A stretch of DNA of 25,749 nt from positions 1 to 25,749 of the forward strand of contig CAYOKT010000040.1 of assembly GCA_964404605.1 (NCBI GenBank), written 5' to 3'. The notes under the pieces were generated by a model. The model made no database searches. It was not told where the DNA came from and saw nothing but the letters and a program-made list of their open reading frames with translations. How positions within the stretch are numbered: the first letter of the stretch is position 1; every line of letters begins with the position of its first letter. Shown piece after piece: positions 1 through 6,193 of this stretch. This stretch comes from CAYOKT01 sp964404605. Lineage in GTDB: Bacteria; Electryoneota; Electryoneia; Electryoneales; Electryoneaceae. Made by a program: the position numbers and the translations under genes.

Positions 1-19
1 GAGCATTGCGTTGCAAGCG

Positions 20-53
20 TTATGAAACCCGGGACTGAAGTCCCGGGCCACCC
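20..53 (+). repeat. Dispersed palindromic repeat (family A), copy 1
   Basis: A TTATGAAA lead is followed by a hairpin with 8-bp arms CCCGGGAC (28-35) and GTCCCGGG (40-47), loop TGAA, and a CCACCC tail (48-53). The same lead-hairpin-tail layout returns at 25500-25531 in inverse orientation. Variants lie at 4326-4354, 12228-12285 and 25641-25672. All five are intergenic, as expected of REP-like elements. It could also act as a bidirectional terminator for a gene to the left of the window. Confidence 0.75.
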
Positions 54-99
54 TTCGGGGCGGTTTGTCGTCGCGCGGCGCCGCCCGGCGAGGGAGGGG

Positions 100-198
100 C
101 GGGGGCCCGGCCGCCGGGACCGCGTCGTGAAGGCGTGTCCTCCCTGAGAGCGGGCGAAGGGCGGGATCATCCACTCCGCTCCCGCCGCCGGGCCCCCG
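100..198. repeat. Long inverted repeat upstream of the kor operon
   Basis: A perfect 12-bp inverted repeat pairs CGGGGGCCCGGC (100-111) with GCCGGGCCCCCG (187-198). An inner 6-bp pair, GAGCGG (148-153) with CCGCTC (176-181), nests inside it. If transcribed, this would fold into a stable stem of about 100 nt. It may be a structured leader, a small RNA or a DNA cruciform. No known RNA family was recognised. Confidence 0.45.
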
Positions 199-506
199 AG
201 AGAAGTTGGTTGGTCCTAACGGCATTTCTTGTGTAACTTGTGACGAACCGCGTGGGGGACGAGGCCGGGACGGCGAAGCACGTTCGCGGTTTTTTCTTGT
301 GGTGACTGCCTTTCCGCCCTTTTCCATACCCGCCTTCCGGGCTGCGCGGGGTCTTGATAGGTCATTTGTGCATACGTTCACGAACCGGTCGCCCGCTCCG
401 GGCGGCGGGAGCGTACATTCGGGGCCGTGGATGGGTGTCGCTGCACGGGTGTGCGGCTCGGGGGACCGGGGGTGGGCGGAACGATGAACCTCGTCTGGAG
501 GTGTTC
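199..506. other. Gene-free leader of the kor operon
   Basis: No convincing coding frame precedes the ferredoxin gene. The stretch holds a weak hairpin with arms GCGAA (273-277) and TTCGC (283-287), followed by GG and a run of six T (290-295). On the plus strand this could be a terminator or attenuator. TTGATA at 354-359 looks like a -35 box but has no properly spaced -10, so no promoter is called. Confidence 0.4.
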
Positions 507-797
507 GTGACGGACAGCAAAGAGCAGCGGGTCTCGGTCACCGGCGAGAACGGCGTCACCATCGTCATCGACGAGTACTTTTGCAAGGGCTGCACGATCT
601 GTGTCGAGGTCTGTCCGGAAGACTCGCTGATCATGCAGCCGGTCGGGGATCGCTGGCAGGGCAGCATCGCGGTGGTCAAGGACATCGAGTCGTGCGTCGC
701 CTGCATGTTGTGCGAGATCCAGTGTCCCGACTTCGCCATCGAGGTGACCAAGGTGAAGAAGCCGAAACCCACGGACAAGAAGAAGGTGTCCGCCTGA
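507..797 (+). CDS. korD: 2-oxoacid:ferredoxin oxidoreductase, delta (2[4Fe-4S] ferredoxin) subunit
   Basis: This is the electron-transfer subunit of a four-subunit, CoA-dependent 2-oxoacid:ferredoxin oxidoreductase. It passes electrons from the TPP/Fe-S core to soluble ferredoxin in the cytoplasm. The 96-residue product has two complete CxxCxxCxxxCP motifs, CKGCTICVEVCP and CVACMLCEIQCP, which is the usual 2[4Fe-4S] arrangement. The C-terminus is lysine-rich (KKPKPTDKKK). The frame stays open upstream to 354, but GGAGGT at 497-502 lies 4 nt before the GTG at 507, and the upstream residues look like non-coding translation, so GTG 507 is chosen. korA follows after 13 nt. Identity as the delta subunit is firm from motifs plus context; the preferred substrate is not visible. 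Confidence 0.92.
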   Translation: MTDSKEQRVSVTGENGVTIVIDEYFCKGCTICVEVCPEDSLIMQPVGDRWQGSIAVVKDIESCVACMLCEIQCPDFAIEVTKVKKPKPTDKKKVSA

Positions 798-810
798 GGG
801 GGAATCGAAC

Positions 811-1968
811 GTGGCGACGAAGACAAGGGAGGCTGCCGGGCGGGGGGTGCAGTTCTGGCCCGGCAACATCGTCGTGGCCGAGGCGGCGGTAGCAGCGGGG
901 TGCAACTTCTTTGCCGGCTATCCGATCACCCCTTCCTCGGAGATCGCGGCGCACATGGCGTTGAAGCTGCCGCGGGTCGGCGGCCACTTCATCCAGATGG
1001 AGGATGAGATCGGCGCGATGGGCGCGGTCATCGGGGCCAGCCTCGCCGGCGCGAAGGCGTTGACCGCCACCTCCGGGCCGGGTTTCAGCCTGAAACTGGA
1101 GAACCTGGGGTTCGGTTACATCGTCGAGGCGCCCTGCGTGGTGGTCAACGTGATGCGCGGCGGGCCCTCCACCGGGCTGCCGACCCACCCGGCGCAGGCG
1201 GATGTGATGCAGGCGCGGTGGGGAACCCACGGCGATCATCCCACCATCGCCATCGCCCCGGCGTTCCACCAGGAAACCTACATGGAGACCATTCGCGCCT
1301 TCAACCTGGCCGAAGAGCTGCGAATGCCCGTGATCCTGCTGATCGACGAGGTGCTCGGACACCTTTCCGAGGGCGTGGTTCCCCCGGAGCCGGGCAGTTT
1401 CGAGATCGTCGAGCGCCGCAGGACGGATGCGCCGCCCGAGGAGTACCTGCCCTACGACACCTCGCAGGGCGATGTCCCTCCCTTCGTGCCCTACTTCGAG
1501 GGGTATCGCTGGCATACCACCGGCCTGAACCATGATGCCACCGGCTTCCCGACCACCGACCCGGACAACGTCCATGAGAACGAGCTGCGCCTGATCCGCA
1601 AGGTGACCGGAAACCGTGACCTGATCGACAAGATCGAGTGGTTCGAGGCGGAGGATGCCGAGATCGGCATCTTCAGCTTCGGTTCCACCGCGCGCGCGGC
1701 GATGGTCGCGGTGAAGGAGCTGCGGGCGAAGGGGATCAAGGCGGGCCTGATGCGGCCCGTGACCCTGTGGCCTTTCCCGAACCACCAGTTGCATGACTGG
1801 GCGGCGGGGCTGAAGGCCCTCGTGGTCGCCGAGTTCAACCTCGGGCAGATGGTGTACGAAGTGGAGCGATCGGTGCACAGGGAGATGACCATCGTCCGTG
1901 TCACGAAGACCGGCGGGGTGCCGATCAGTCCGGCGGAGATTCGCAACGCGGTCGAGGAGGTGGCCTGA
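811..1968 (+). CDS. korA: 2-oxoacid:ferredoxin oxidoreductase, alpha subunit
   Basis: The alpha subunit carries the pyrimidine-binding half of the TPP site and helps select the 2-oxoacid. With the beta, gamma and delta subunits it oxidatively decarboxylates a 2-oxoacid to the acyl-CoA and reduces ferredoxin. The 385-residue protein shows the family motifs GYPITPSSEI near residue 36, QMEDEIGAMG with the conserved glutamate near residue 68, and TATSGPGFSLK near residue 89. Its length fits KorA without a fused gamma domain, which is encoded separately downstream. The start is GTG at 811, preceded by GAGGGGGA at 796-803. Its stop overlaps the korB start by one base (TGATG), indicating translational coupling. 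2-Oxoglutarate is the likeliest substrate from overall resemblance to KorAB, but a branched-chain or other 2-oxoacid enzyme cannot be excluded. Confidence 0.93.
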   Translation: MATKTREAAGRGVQFWPGNIVVAEAAVAAGCNFFAGYPITPSSEIAAHMALKLPRVGGHFIQMEDEIGAMGAVIGASLAGAKALTATSGPGFSLKLENLGFGYIVEAPCVVVNVMRGGPSTGLPTHPAQADVMQARWGTHGDHPTIAIAPAFHQETYMETIRAFNLAEELRMPVILLIDEVLGHLSEGVVPPEPGSFEIVERRRTDAPPEEYLPYDTSQGDVPPFVPYFEGYRWHTTGLNHDATGFPTTDPDNVHENELRLIRKVTGNRDLIDKIEWFEAEDAEIGIFSFGSTARAAMVAVKELRAKGIKAGLMRPVTLWPFPNHQLHDWAAGLKALVVAEFNLGQMVYEVERSVHREMTIVRVTKTGGVPISPAEIRNAVEEVA

Positions 1969-2789
1969 TGGCGTTCGATTACCTGCGCTACATGCGCGAG
2001 GAGAAGCTGCCGCACATGTGGTGTCCCGGCTGCGGCATCGGGATCGTGGTCAAGGCGATGATCAAGGCCTTCGATGACCTCGGGTGGGACCCGGACGACA
2101 TCGCGGTGGTCAGCGGCATCGGCTGCACCAGCCGTGCGCCGGGCTACCTCGACATGAACACCCTGCACACGACGCATGGCCGGGCGCTCAGCTTCGCGAC
2201 CGGGATCAAGATGCACCGGCCGGACAAGCATGTGGTGGTGATCTCCGGCGACGGCGATGCGGCGGCGATCGGGGGCAATCACCTGATCCACGCCGCGCGG
2301 CGGAATATCGACATCACGTTGATCGTCAACAACAACAACATCTACGGGATGACGGGCGGGCAGTACTCGCCGACCACGCCCCTCGGGACCAGGGCGGCGA
2401 CCGCTCCCTACGGCAATCTTGAACCCCCGTTCGACCTGGCGAAACTGCTCATCGGCGCCGGGGCGAGTTTTGTCGCCCGCGGACAGGTCGGCAACGGCCG
2501 CCAGCTCGGCATGTACATCAAGCAGGGCCTGGCGCACAAGGGGTTCAGTTTCATCGAAGCGGTCACGAACTGCCACACGCAGTTCGGGCGGCGGAACAAG
2601 ATGGCCGACCCGATGAACATGATCAACTGGATTTCGGACCGCGCCAAACCGTTGAAGAAGTACAACGAACTCGCCGAGGAAGACAAGGCGAAGTTCTTCC
2701 CCACCGGCATTCTCCACAAGGATGAAGGCAAGCCGGAATACACGGAAAAGTACGAGAACCTGATTGCATCGCTGGCGGACGGGCGTTAG
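1968..2789 (+). CDS. korB: 2-oxoacid:ferredoxin oxidoreductase, beta (TPP-binding) subunit
   Basis: The beta subunit binds the diphosphate end of TPP through Mg2+ and carries the catalytic [4Fe-4S] cluster. The TPP motif begins GDGDAAAIGG and ends in the asparagine-rich VNNNNIYGMTGGQ. Four cysteines sit where this family binds its cluster: C19 and C22 (CPGCG), C53 (GIGCTSR) and C202 (TNCHTQFGRRN). The GIGCTSR and TLHTTHGRA segments are typical of KorB-type enzymes. At 273 residues it is of normal length. The GAGGAGGT Shine-Dalgarno at 1954-1961 lies inside the end of korA, and ATG 1968 overlaps the korA stop. korC follows after 26 nt, the loosest junction in the operon. Confidence 0.94.
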   Translation: MAFDYLRYMREEKLPHMWCPGCGIGIVVKAMIKAFDDLGWDPDDIAVVSGIGCTSRAPGYLDMNTLHTTHGRALSFATGIKMHRPDKHVVVISGDGDAAAIGGNHLIHAARRNIDITLIVNNNNIYGMTGGQYSPTTPLGTRAATAPYGNLEPPFDLAKLLIGAGASFVARGQVGNGRQLGMYIKQGLAHKGFSFIEAVTNCHTQFGRRNKMADPMNMINWISDRAKPLKKYNELAEEDKAKFFPTGILHKDEGKPEYTEKYENLIASLADGR

Positions 2790-2815
2790 CCGGCGGTGCC
2801 GGGCGGGGGTAAAAA

Positions 2816-3370
2816 ATGCATTTCGAAGCACGCTTCTCCGCGGTCGGAGGGCAGGGGATCATCCTCGCCGGCACGATCCTCGCCGATGCCGCGCACCTCG
2901 AGGGGCTGCACGCGGCGGGATCGCCGACCTACACCGCGCAGGTGCGCGGCGGGCCGACCAAGGTGGATGTGATCATCGACAGCGAGCGGATCCTCTTTCC
3001 GCGGACCAGCGCGATCGACTTCTTCCTGTCGCTGGCGACCACTTCCTACCAACGTTTCGGGGTCGATATCCGTGACGGGGCGGTGGTCTGTGTGGACCCG
3101 AACCTCGTAGAGGTCCCCGAGGAGCACCGCGAGCGCTACCAGGTGTACGAGGTGCCGATCATCCAGCTTACCCAGGAGAAGCTGGGCCGGCTGGTCTACA
3201 CCTCGGCGGTGGCGCTCGGGACCATGGTGGCGCTCACCGATGTCGTCAGCGAGGAGTCCGTGCGCGAGGCGTTGAAGCGCCGCGCCCCGAAGGGCACCGA
3301 GTACTACAACATGCAGGCGCTCGATGTCGGCATCGAGGCGATCCGCGAACTCCTCGGCGAGAAGGCCTGA
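2816..3370 (+). CDS. korC: 2-oxoacid:ferredoxin oxidoreductase, gamma subunit
   Basis: The gamma subunit completes the cytoplasmic four-subunit enzyme. The 184-residue protein begins with the family's glycine-rich signature FSAVGGQGIILAGTILADAA and contains the conserved TYTAQVRGGPTKVDVIID segment, both characteristic of the PFOR/KorC gamma family. ATG 2816 is preceded by the weak ribosome site GGGGGT and a run of A. The gene order is therefore delta-alpha-beta-gamma, giving all four subunits from one transcript. The operon probably ends at the hairpin at 3422-3446. No pathway partner such as a CoA ligase or TCA-cycle gene is in the window, so whether it runs oxidatively or reductively is unknown. 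Confidence 0.92.
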   Translation: MHFEARFSAVGGQGIILAGTILADAAHLEGLHAAGSPTYTAQVRGGPTKVDVIIDSERILFPRTSAIDFFLSLATTSYQRFGVDIRDGAVVCVDPNLVEVPEEHRERYQVYEVPIIQLTQEKLGRLVYTSAVALGTMVALTDVVSEESVREALKRRAPKGTEYYNMQALDVGIEAIRELLGEKA

Positions 3371-3410
3371 AGCTCCCTTCCTCAACTCCTCAACCCGCAG
3401 AAAACCGAAT

Positions 3411-3446
3411 CGATCCTGTCCGCCCGGCCCGCGAGGGCCGGGCTTT
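3411..3446 (+). repeat. 36-bp direct repeat, left copy
   Basis: The 36 bp from CGATCCTGTCC through the hairpin to CTTT are identical to 4359-4394 in the same orientation. Flanking bases differ on both sides, so the repeat edges are sharp. The two copies bracket the toxin-antitoxin cassette. Confidence 0.9.
3422..3446 (+). terminator. Terminator-like hairpin after korC
   Basis: Perfect 9-bp arms GCCCGGCCC (3422-3430) and GGGCCGGGC (3435-3443) enclose a GCGA tetraloop of GNRA type, followed by only TTT. It lies 51 nt after the korC stop. The T-run is short for a strong intrinsic terminator. The whole element is part of the 36-bp direct repeat copied at 4359-4394. Confidence 0.7.
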
Positions 3447-3474
3447 ATCAATGCGCCCCCTTGGACTATGGCGC

Positions 3475-3504
3475 TTGACATGGATATACCATATACGGTA
3501 TAAT
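3475..3504 (+). promoter_or_regulatory. Sigma70 promoter with overlapping operator for the toxin-antitoxin operon
   Basis: A consensus -35 TTGACA (3475-3480) and consensus -10 TATAAT (3499-3504) are separated by 18 bp. An inverted repeat TATACC (3485-3490), six-base spacer, GGTATA (3497-3502) fills the spacer and overlaps the -10. That is the usual place for autorepression by an XRE antitoxin. Transcription should start near 3511. This is the clearest promoter in the window. Confidence 0.85.
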
Positions 3505-3526
3505 GGCATATGAACGGGGGGGCTTG

Positions 3527-3889
3527 ATGCCGCCAATACCAGTTCGGTTCTATCTGGATTTTAATACTCGTACGGAGCCATGCAAGGAGTGGCTCCTATC
3601 GCTTCCTGCCAAGGCTCGTGCCGCGGGGGTTGCCCGCTTGAAGCTATTGCACGAGCAGGGATTCGAACTACATCGCCCCCATGCGGAGTATCTAAAGGAC
3701 GGCATTTATGAACTGCGGTGGAAAACGGCGAACGTGAACTACCGGATCTTGTACTTTTTCCATGATCACGAGGCAATCCTCCTCTCGCATGGGTTCACGA
3801 AACAGGCATCGAAAGTGCCGGTGAAGGAAATTCAACTCGCATTGGCGCGCAAGCGGGCCTATGAAAAAAGGAGTGGGAAAGGAACCTGA
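3527..3889 (+). CDS. HigB-like / Gp49-family (RelE/ParE superfamily) toxin
   Basis: Predicted type II toxin. Members of this family are usually ribosome-dependent mRNA endonucleases that slow translation under stress. The 120-residue product carries the Gp49/HigB pattern: GIYELRWKT, then NYRILYFFHDHEAILLSHGF, then a C-terminal helix with KVPVKEIQLALARKRAYEKR. The frame opens at ATG 3503, but that ATG lies inside the -10 box, so it would not be transcribed as a start from this promoter. ATG 3527 has a G7 Shine-Dalgarno run (3516-3522) four bases upstream and is chosen. The toxin-first order, with the antitoxin one base after the stop, is the HigBA arrangement. GC content is near 50% by eye, well below its neighbours, suggesting horizontal acquisition. 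Exact target and symbol are not certain. Confidence 0.88.
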   Translation: MPPIPVRFYLDFNTRTEPCKEWLLSLPAKARAAGVARLKLLHEQGFELHRPHAEYLKDGIYELRWKTANVNYRILYFFHDHEAILLSHGFTKQASKVPVKEIQLALARKRAYEKRSGKGT

Positions 3890-3890
3890 G

Positions 3891-4259
3891 ATGGCAAGCA
3901 GACGAAATACAACGAAAATCCCACCGCAACGGGCGGGCGAACCGACCGACGTGATGACCTGGATCGAGGGGATCGAGCGTGACGATCCGGCGTTCGCGGC
4001 GATGGTCGCCGAGGAGAAAAAGCGTCTGAACCTGGGGGATCGGATACGTAAGATTCGCGAAGACCAGGGTCTGACCCAGGCCGAGGTGGCTCGCCGCGCC
4101 TTCACTTCACAATCCATGGTGGCGCGGATCGAATCCGGCAGCCATGACAATTTACGTATAGAGACCTTGTTGCGGCTGGCTCGCGCCCTCGGGCTGGAAC
4201 TCGAAATCGAGCTCCGCCGGTCGAAAAAGCGTTCAGGTCGTGCATTGAGAACCGTCTGA
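3891..4259 (+). CDS. XRE-family antitoxin (HigA-like)
   Basis: Predicted antitoxin that neutralises the upstream toxin and represses the shared promoter. The 122-residue protein has an N-terminal segment of about 50 residues followed by a Cro/CI helix-turn-helix: LGDRIRKIREDQGLTQAEVARRAFTSQSMVARIESG, then LLRLARALGLELEIEL. The C-terminus is basic. ATG 3891 is preferred because AAAGGA (3878-3883) lies 7 nt upstream and the toxin stop ends one base before it. The alternative in-frame ATG at 3861 overlaps the toxin and has no ribosome site. The likely DNA target is the TATACC/GGTATA inverted repeat at 3485-3502. Pairing with the toxin is well supported by context; the subfamily name is less certain. 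Confidence 0.87.
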   Translation: MASRRNTTKIPPQRAGEPTDVMTWIEGIERDDPAFAAMVAEEKKRLNLGDRIRKIREDQGLTQAEVARRAFTSQSMVARIESGSHDNLRIETLLRLARALGLELEIELRRSKKRSGRALRTV

Positions 4260-4325
4260 ACCGCTTGTATCCTCCGGATATTACCGCAGATAGGTGAATT
4301 TCACGACATATGTCCGGTTCCGGAG

Positions 4326-4354
4326 GGTGGCCCGGGACTGAAGTCCGGGCCACC
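4326..4354. repeat. Dispersed palindromic repeat (family A), copy 2
   Basis: Arms GGTGGCCCGGGACT and AGTCCGGGCCACC form a near-perfect hairpin with one unpaired base. It shares the core and the CCACC tail of copy 1 at 20-53, but here the tail is on both sides. It ends 4 nt before the right copy of the 36-bp repeat. Confidence 0.75.
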
Positions 4355-4358
4355 TGTC

Positions 4359-4394
4359 CGATCCTGTCCGCCCGGCCCGCGAGGGCCGGGCTTT
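4359..4394 (+). repeat. 36-bp direct repeat, right copy (contains a terminator-like hairpin)
   Basis: Identical to 3411-3446. The hairpin has 9-bp arms at 4370-4378 and 4383-4391, a GCGA loop and TTT at 4392-4394. It follows the antitoxin stop by about 100 nt and may end that transcript. Confidence 0.9.
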
Positions 4395-4410
4395 GTACTC
4401 TACCGGATTG

Positions 4411-4467
4411 GTGGACTCGTGAACCTGTCCACTCGTGAACCGATTCAAGTGAACCGGTCCACTGGAC
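4411..4467. promoter_or_regulatory. Iterated GTGAACC / GTCCAC motifs upstream of the PH-domain gene
   Basis: GTGAACC occurs at 4419-4425, 4435-4441 and 4449-4455. GTCCAC occurs at 4427-4432 and 4457-4462, and its complement GTGGAC at 4411-4416. The motifs alternate within 57 bp, giving several possible hairpins. It may be a repressor-binding array or a structured leader. No matching regulator was recognised. Confidence 0.35.
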
Positions 4468-4584
4468 GCGCGGGGAAATGCAGGTATTTTCCCGGTTCTC
4501 TCGATTTCACCCTTTCAGGACGCTATTATCTGCACAAGAACAGCATCTCATCGGATTGTTTCCGAAAAAAAAGGGGGGGGGAGA

Positions 4585-5217
4585 ATGGGCGGGAACTCAA
4601 GGAGTGGCGAAGGCGCCACGATCATCCAACCTGCGAAGGCGCAACTGGTCGTCTGGTACTTCGAATGGCTGATGTTGCTGGTGCTCTGCGGGCTGCCGCT
4701 CCTGCTGCTTGCGCTGCTGCTGCAGGACCCGGAGGTCCGTGTGCTGTTTTTCGTCATGTTCGCGGTCCTGCTTCTCGTGATGATCCTTTCCCTCATCTGG
4801 ATCCCCCTCTACTTCCACCGCCTGCGCTACGGCATCGAACCCGATGTCCTGCGGATGGAAAAGGGGGTTCTCTGGCGCAAGCGTGCGACCGTGCCCTATT
4901 CCAAGATCACGAATGTGGACATCACCCAGGGACCGTTGCAGCGCCTCTTCGGGGTCGGCAAGCTGCAGGTGCAGACGGCGGGGTACGGCGGCCAGTCCGG
5001 CGGCGAGGCGGAAATCGTCTTCGCCGGGGTTACCGCGGAGGAACTGGACACGCTGCGTGACGAAATCATGACACGGGTGAAGCGGGTGTCCGCCTCGAGT
5101 GGAGAGAGCGCTGCGGGAGCCGGGGAGGAGATCACTGGAGAGACGGAACGCGAGCTGTTGCGCAAGATTCTTGCCGAGTTGCAGGAGATGAGGAAAAAGG
5201 GGAAAGGAGGAGGGTGA
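4585..5217 (+). CDS. Membrane protein with bacterial PH (bPH2, DUF304/YdbS-like) domain
   Basis: A 210-residue inner-membrane protein. Two adjacent hydrophobic segments (about residues 21-46 and 52-76) are followed by a bPH2 domain (about 77-165). Family features are RYGIEPDVLRMEKGVLWRK, then the conserved VPYSKITNVDITQGPLQRLFGVGKLQVQTAG. The C-terminal tail is Gly/Glu-rich and ends in a charged helix. YdbS-type proteins have no firmly established biochemical role; a membrane or envelope-stress function is usually suggested. ATG 4585 is preceded by A8 (4565-4572) and G9 (4573-4581), the G-run forming the Shine-Dalgarno. The next gene starts two bases after the stop, so the two are co-translated. 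The domain call is firm, the function unknown. Confidence 0.88.
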   Translation: MGGNSRSGEGATIIQPAKAQLVVWYFEWLMLLVLCGLPLLLLALLLQDPEVRVLFFVMFAVLLLVMILSLIWIPLYFHRLRYGIEPDVLRMEKGVLWRKRATVPYSKITNVDITQGPLQRLFGVGKLQVQTAGYGGQSGGEAEIVFAGVTAEELDTLRDEIMTRVKRVSASSGESAAGAGEEITGETERELLRKILAELQEMRKKGKGGG

Positions 5218-5219
5218 GC

Positions 5220-6161
5220 ATGGAGGAGGAAAAAGCGGACAGGCCGGGGGCCGGGGAGGAGCCGGAAGAGACGGGAACCGGGGCGAAGCCGGAGGAGGCC
5301 GGGGAGGAAGAGTCGCCGCCGGCGACAGGGACGGAGGAGACCGCCGGGGAGACGCCCCGGGAGAAGGTTCCGGAGGAGAAACTGGAAGAGAAACCGGGGG
5401 AGAAGCCTGAGGAGAAGCCGGAAGAGAAGCCGGAGGTGAAACCCGAGGCGGAAAAGCCGATTGAGAAGGCTGCGGAGGAGAGGCCGCGCAGAGCGGCGGA
5501 GGAGAGGCCGGGAGAGACGGAGGCGGGTGGCGGGGAAGAAGTAGCTCCACCGGCCGCCGGGGAGAAAAAGGAGCCCGTGAAACGCCGCAAGGGCGTAAGG
5601 GTGCTCTTGTGGCTTTTCATCCTCCTGGCCCTCGCCGCCCTCGCTGTCGCCGCCGTGTACATCCGCGGCGGCAGGGTGAAGATCAACACCGTCACCGTCG
5701 AGATCAACGCTCCGATCGACCAGGTGTTCGCCTACATCACCGAACCGGCGAAACTCCGGCAGTGGATCGACGGTTACGTGGACTCGATCCCCTTGACCGG
5801 GGACATGGTCGGGGTGGGAAGCCGCTCCATTGAAGTGATGGTGGTCCAGGGAATGCGGCAGGAAATGCCGATGGAGATCACCGGTTGGAACCCGCCGGAA
5901 TCGCTGGAGACCATGATGCGGAGTCAGGGGTTCACCAAGCGTGTGCGTTACTCCCTGAGTGAAAGCAACGGGGTGACACGTGTGGAGCACATGCTGGCAT
6001 CGTGGTACAAGGGGGTTCGTCCGAGGCTGTTCGCCGGGCCGGTCACCAGGGAAGCCCAGAAGAAACTCGAGGCCGATTTCGCCACCCTGAAGCGAGTGGT
6101 CGAGGCGGCTCCCCGGCCGGACGAGGGCGAGGCGGCGGGAGGTGCGACCGCGGAGGAGTGA
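5220..6161 (+). CDS. Membrane-anchored SRPBCC-domain protein with Glu/Pro/Lys-rich N-terminal region
   Basis: A 313-residue protein in three parts. Residues 1-120 are a low-complexity, strongly acidic region with EKPE-type tetrapeptide repeats. A basic patch (KRRKGVR) and a single transmembrane helix (VLLWLFILLALAALAVAAVY) follow. The remainder is an SRPBCC/START-like domain of the polyketide cyclase/dehydrase type, beginning VEINAPIDQVFAYITEPAKLRQWIDG. Such domains form a hydrophobic ligand pocket; the ligand is unknown. The disordered region is probably cytoplasmic and the SRPBCC domain on the far side, by the positive-inside rule. ATG 5220 is chosen over GTG 5214 because GGAGGAGG (5206-5213) is six bases upstream of the ATG but abuts the GTG. 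It forms a two-gene operon with the bPH2 gene and ends 32 bp from the convergent fetB stop. Confidence 0.82.
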   Translation: MEEEKADRPGAGEEPEETGTGAKPEEAGEEESPPATGTEETAGETPREKVPEEKLEEKPGEKPEEKPEEKPEVKPEAEKPIEKAAEERPRRAAEERPGETEAGGGEEVAPPAAGEKKEPVKRRKGVRVLLWLFILLALAALAVAAVYIRGGRVKINTVTVEINAPIDQVFAYITEPAKLRQWIDGYVDSIPLTGDMVGVGSRSIEVMVVQGMRQEMPMEITGWNPPESLETMMRSQGFTKRVRYSLSESNGVTRVEHMLASWYKGVRPRLFAGPVTREAQKKLEADFATLKRVVEAAPRPDEGEAAGGATAEE

Positions 6162-6193
6162 GATCGTGATGCCCGCTCCGCCCGCGGGAGATG

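Noticed and set aside
61..295. 6S, SRP, tmRNA or RNase P RNA
   Set aside because: None of their conserved cores could be found; only generic GC-rich pairing is visible.
206..487. 93-codon plus-strand frame before korD
   Set aside because: No ribosome site, no motif, composition of non-coding GC-rich DNA.
676..1878. 400-codon minus-strand frame
   Set aside because: It is antisense to korA, whose motifs are clear.
3503..3526. Upstream start (ATG 3503) for the toxin
   Set aside because: The ATG is part of the -10 hexamer and lies before the expected transcription start; ATG 3527 has the ribosome site.
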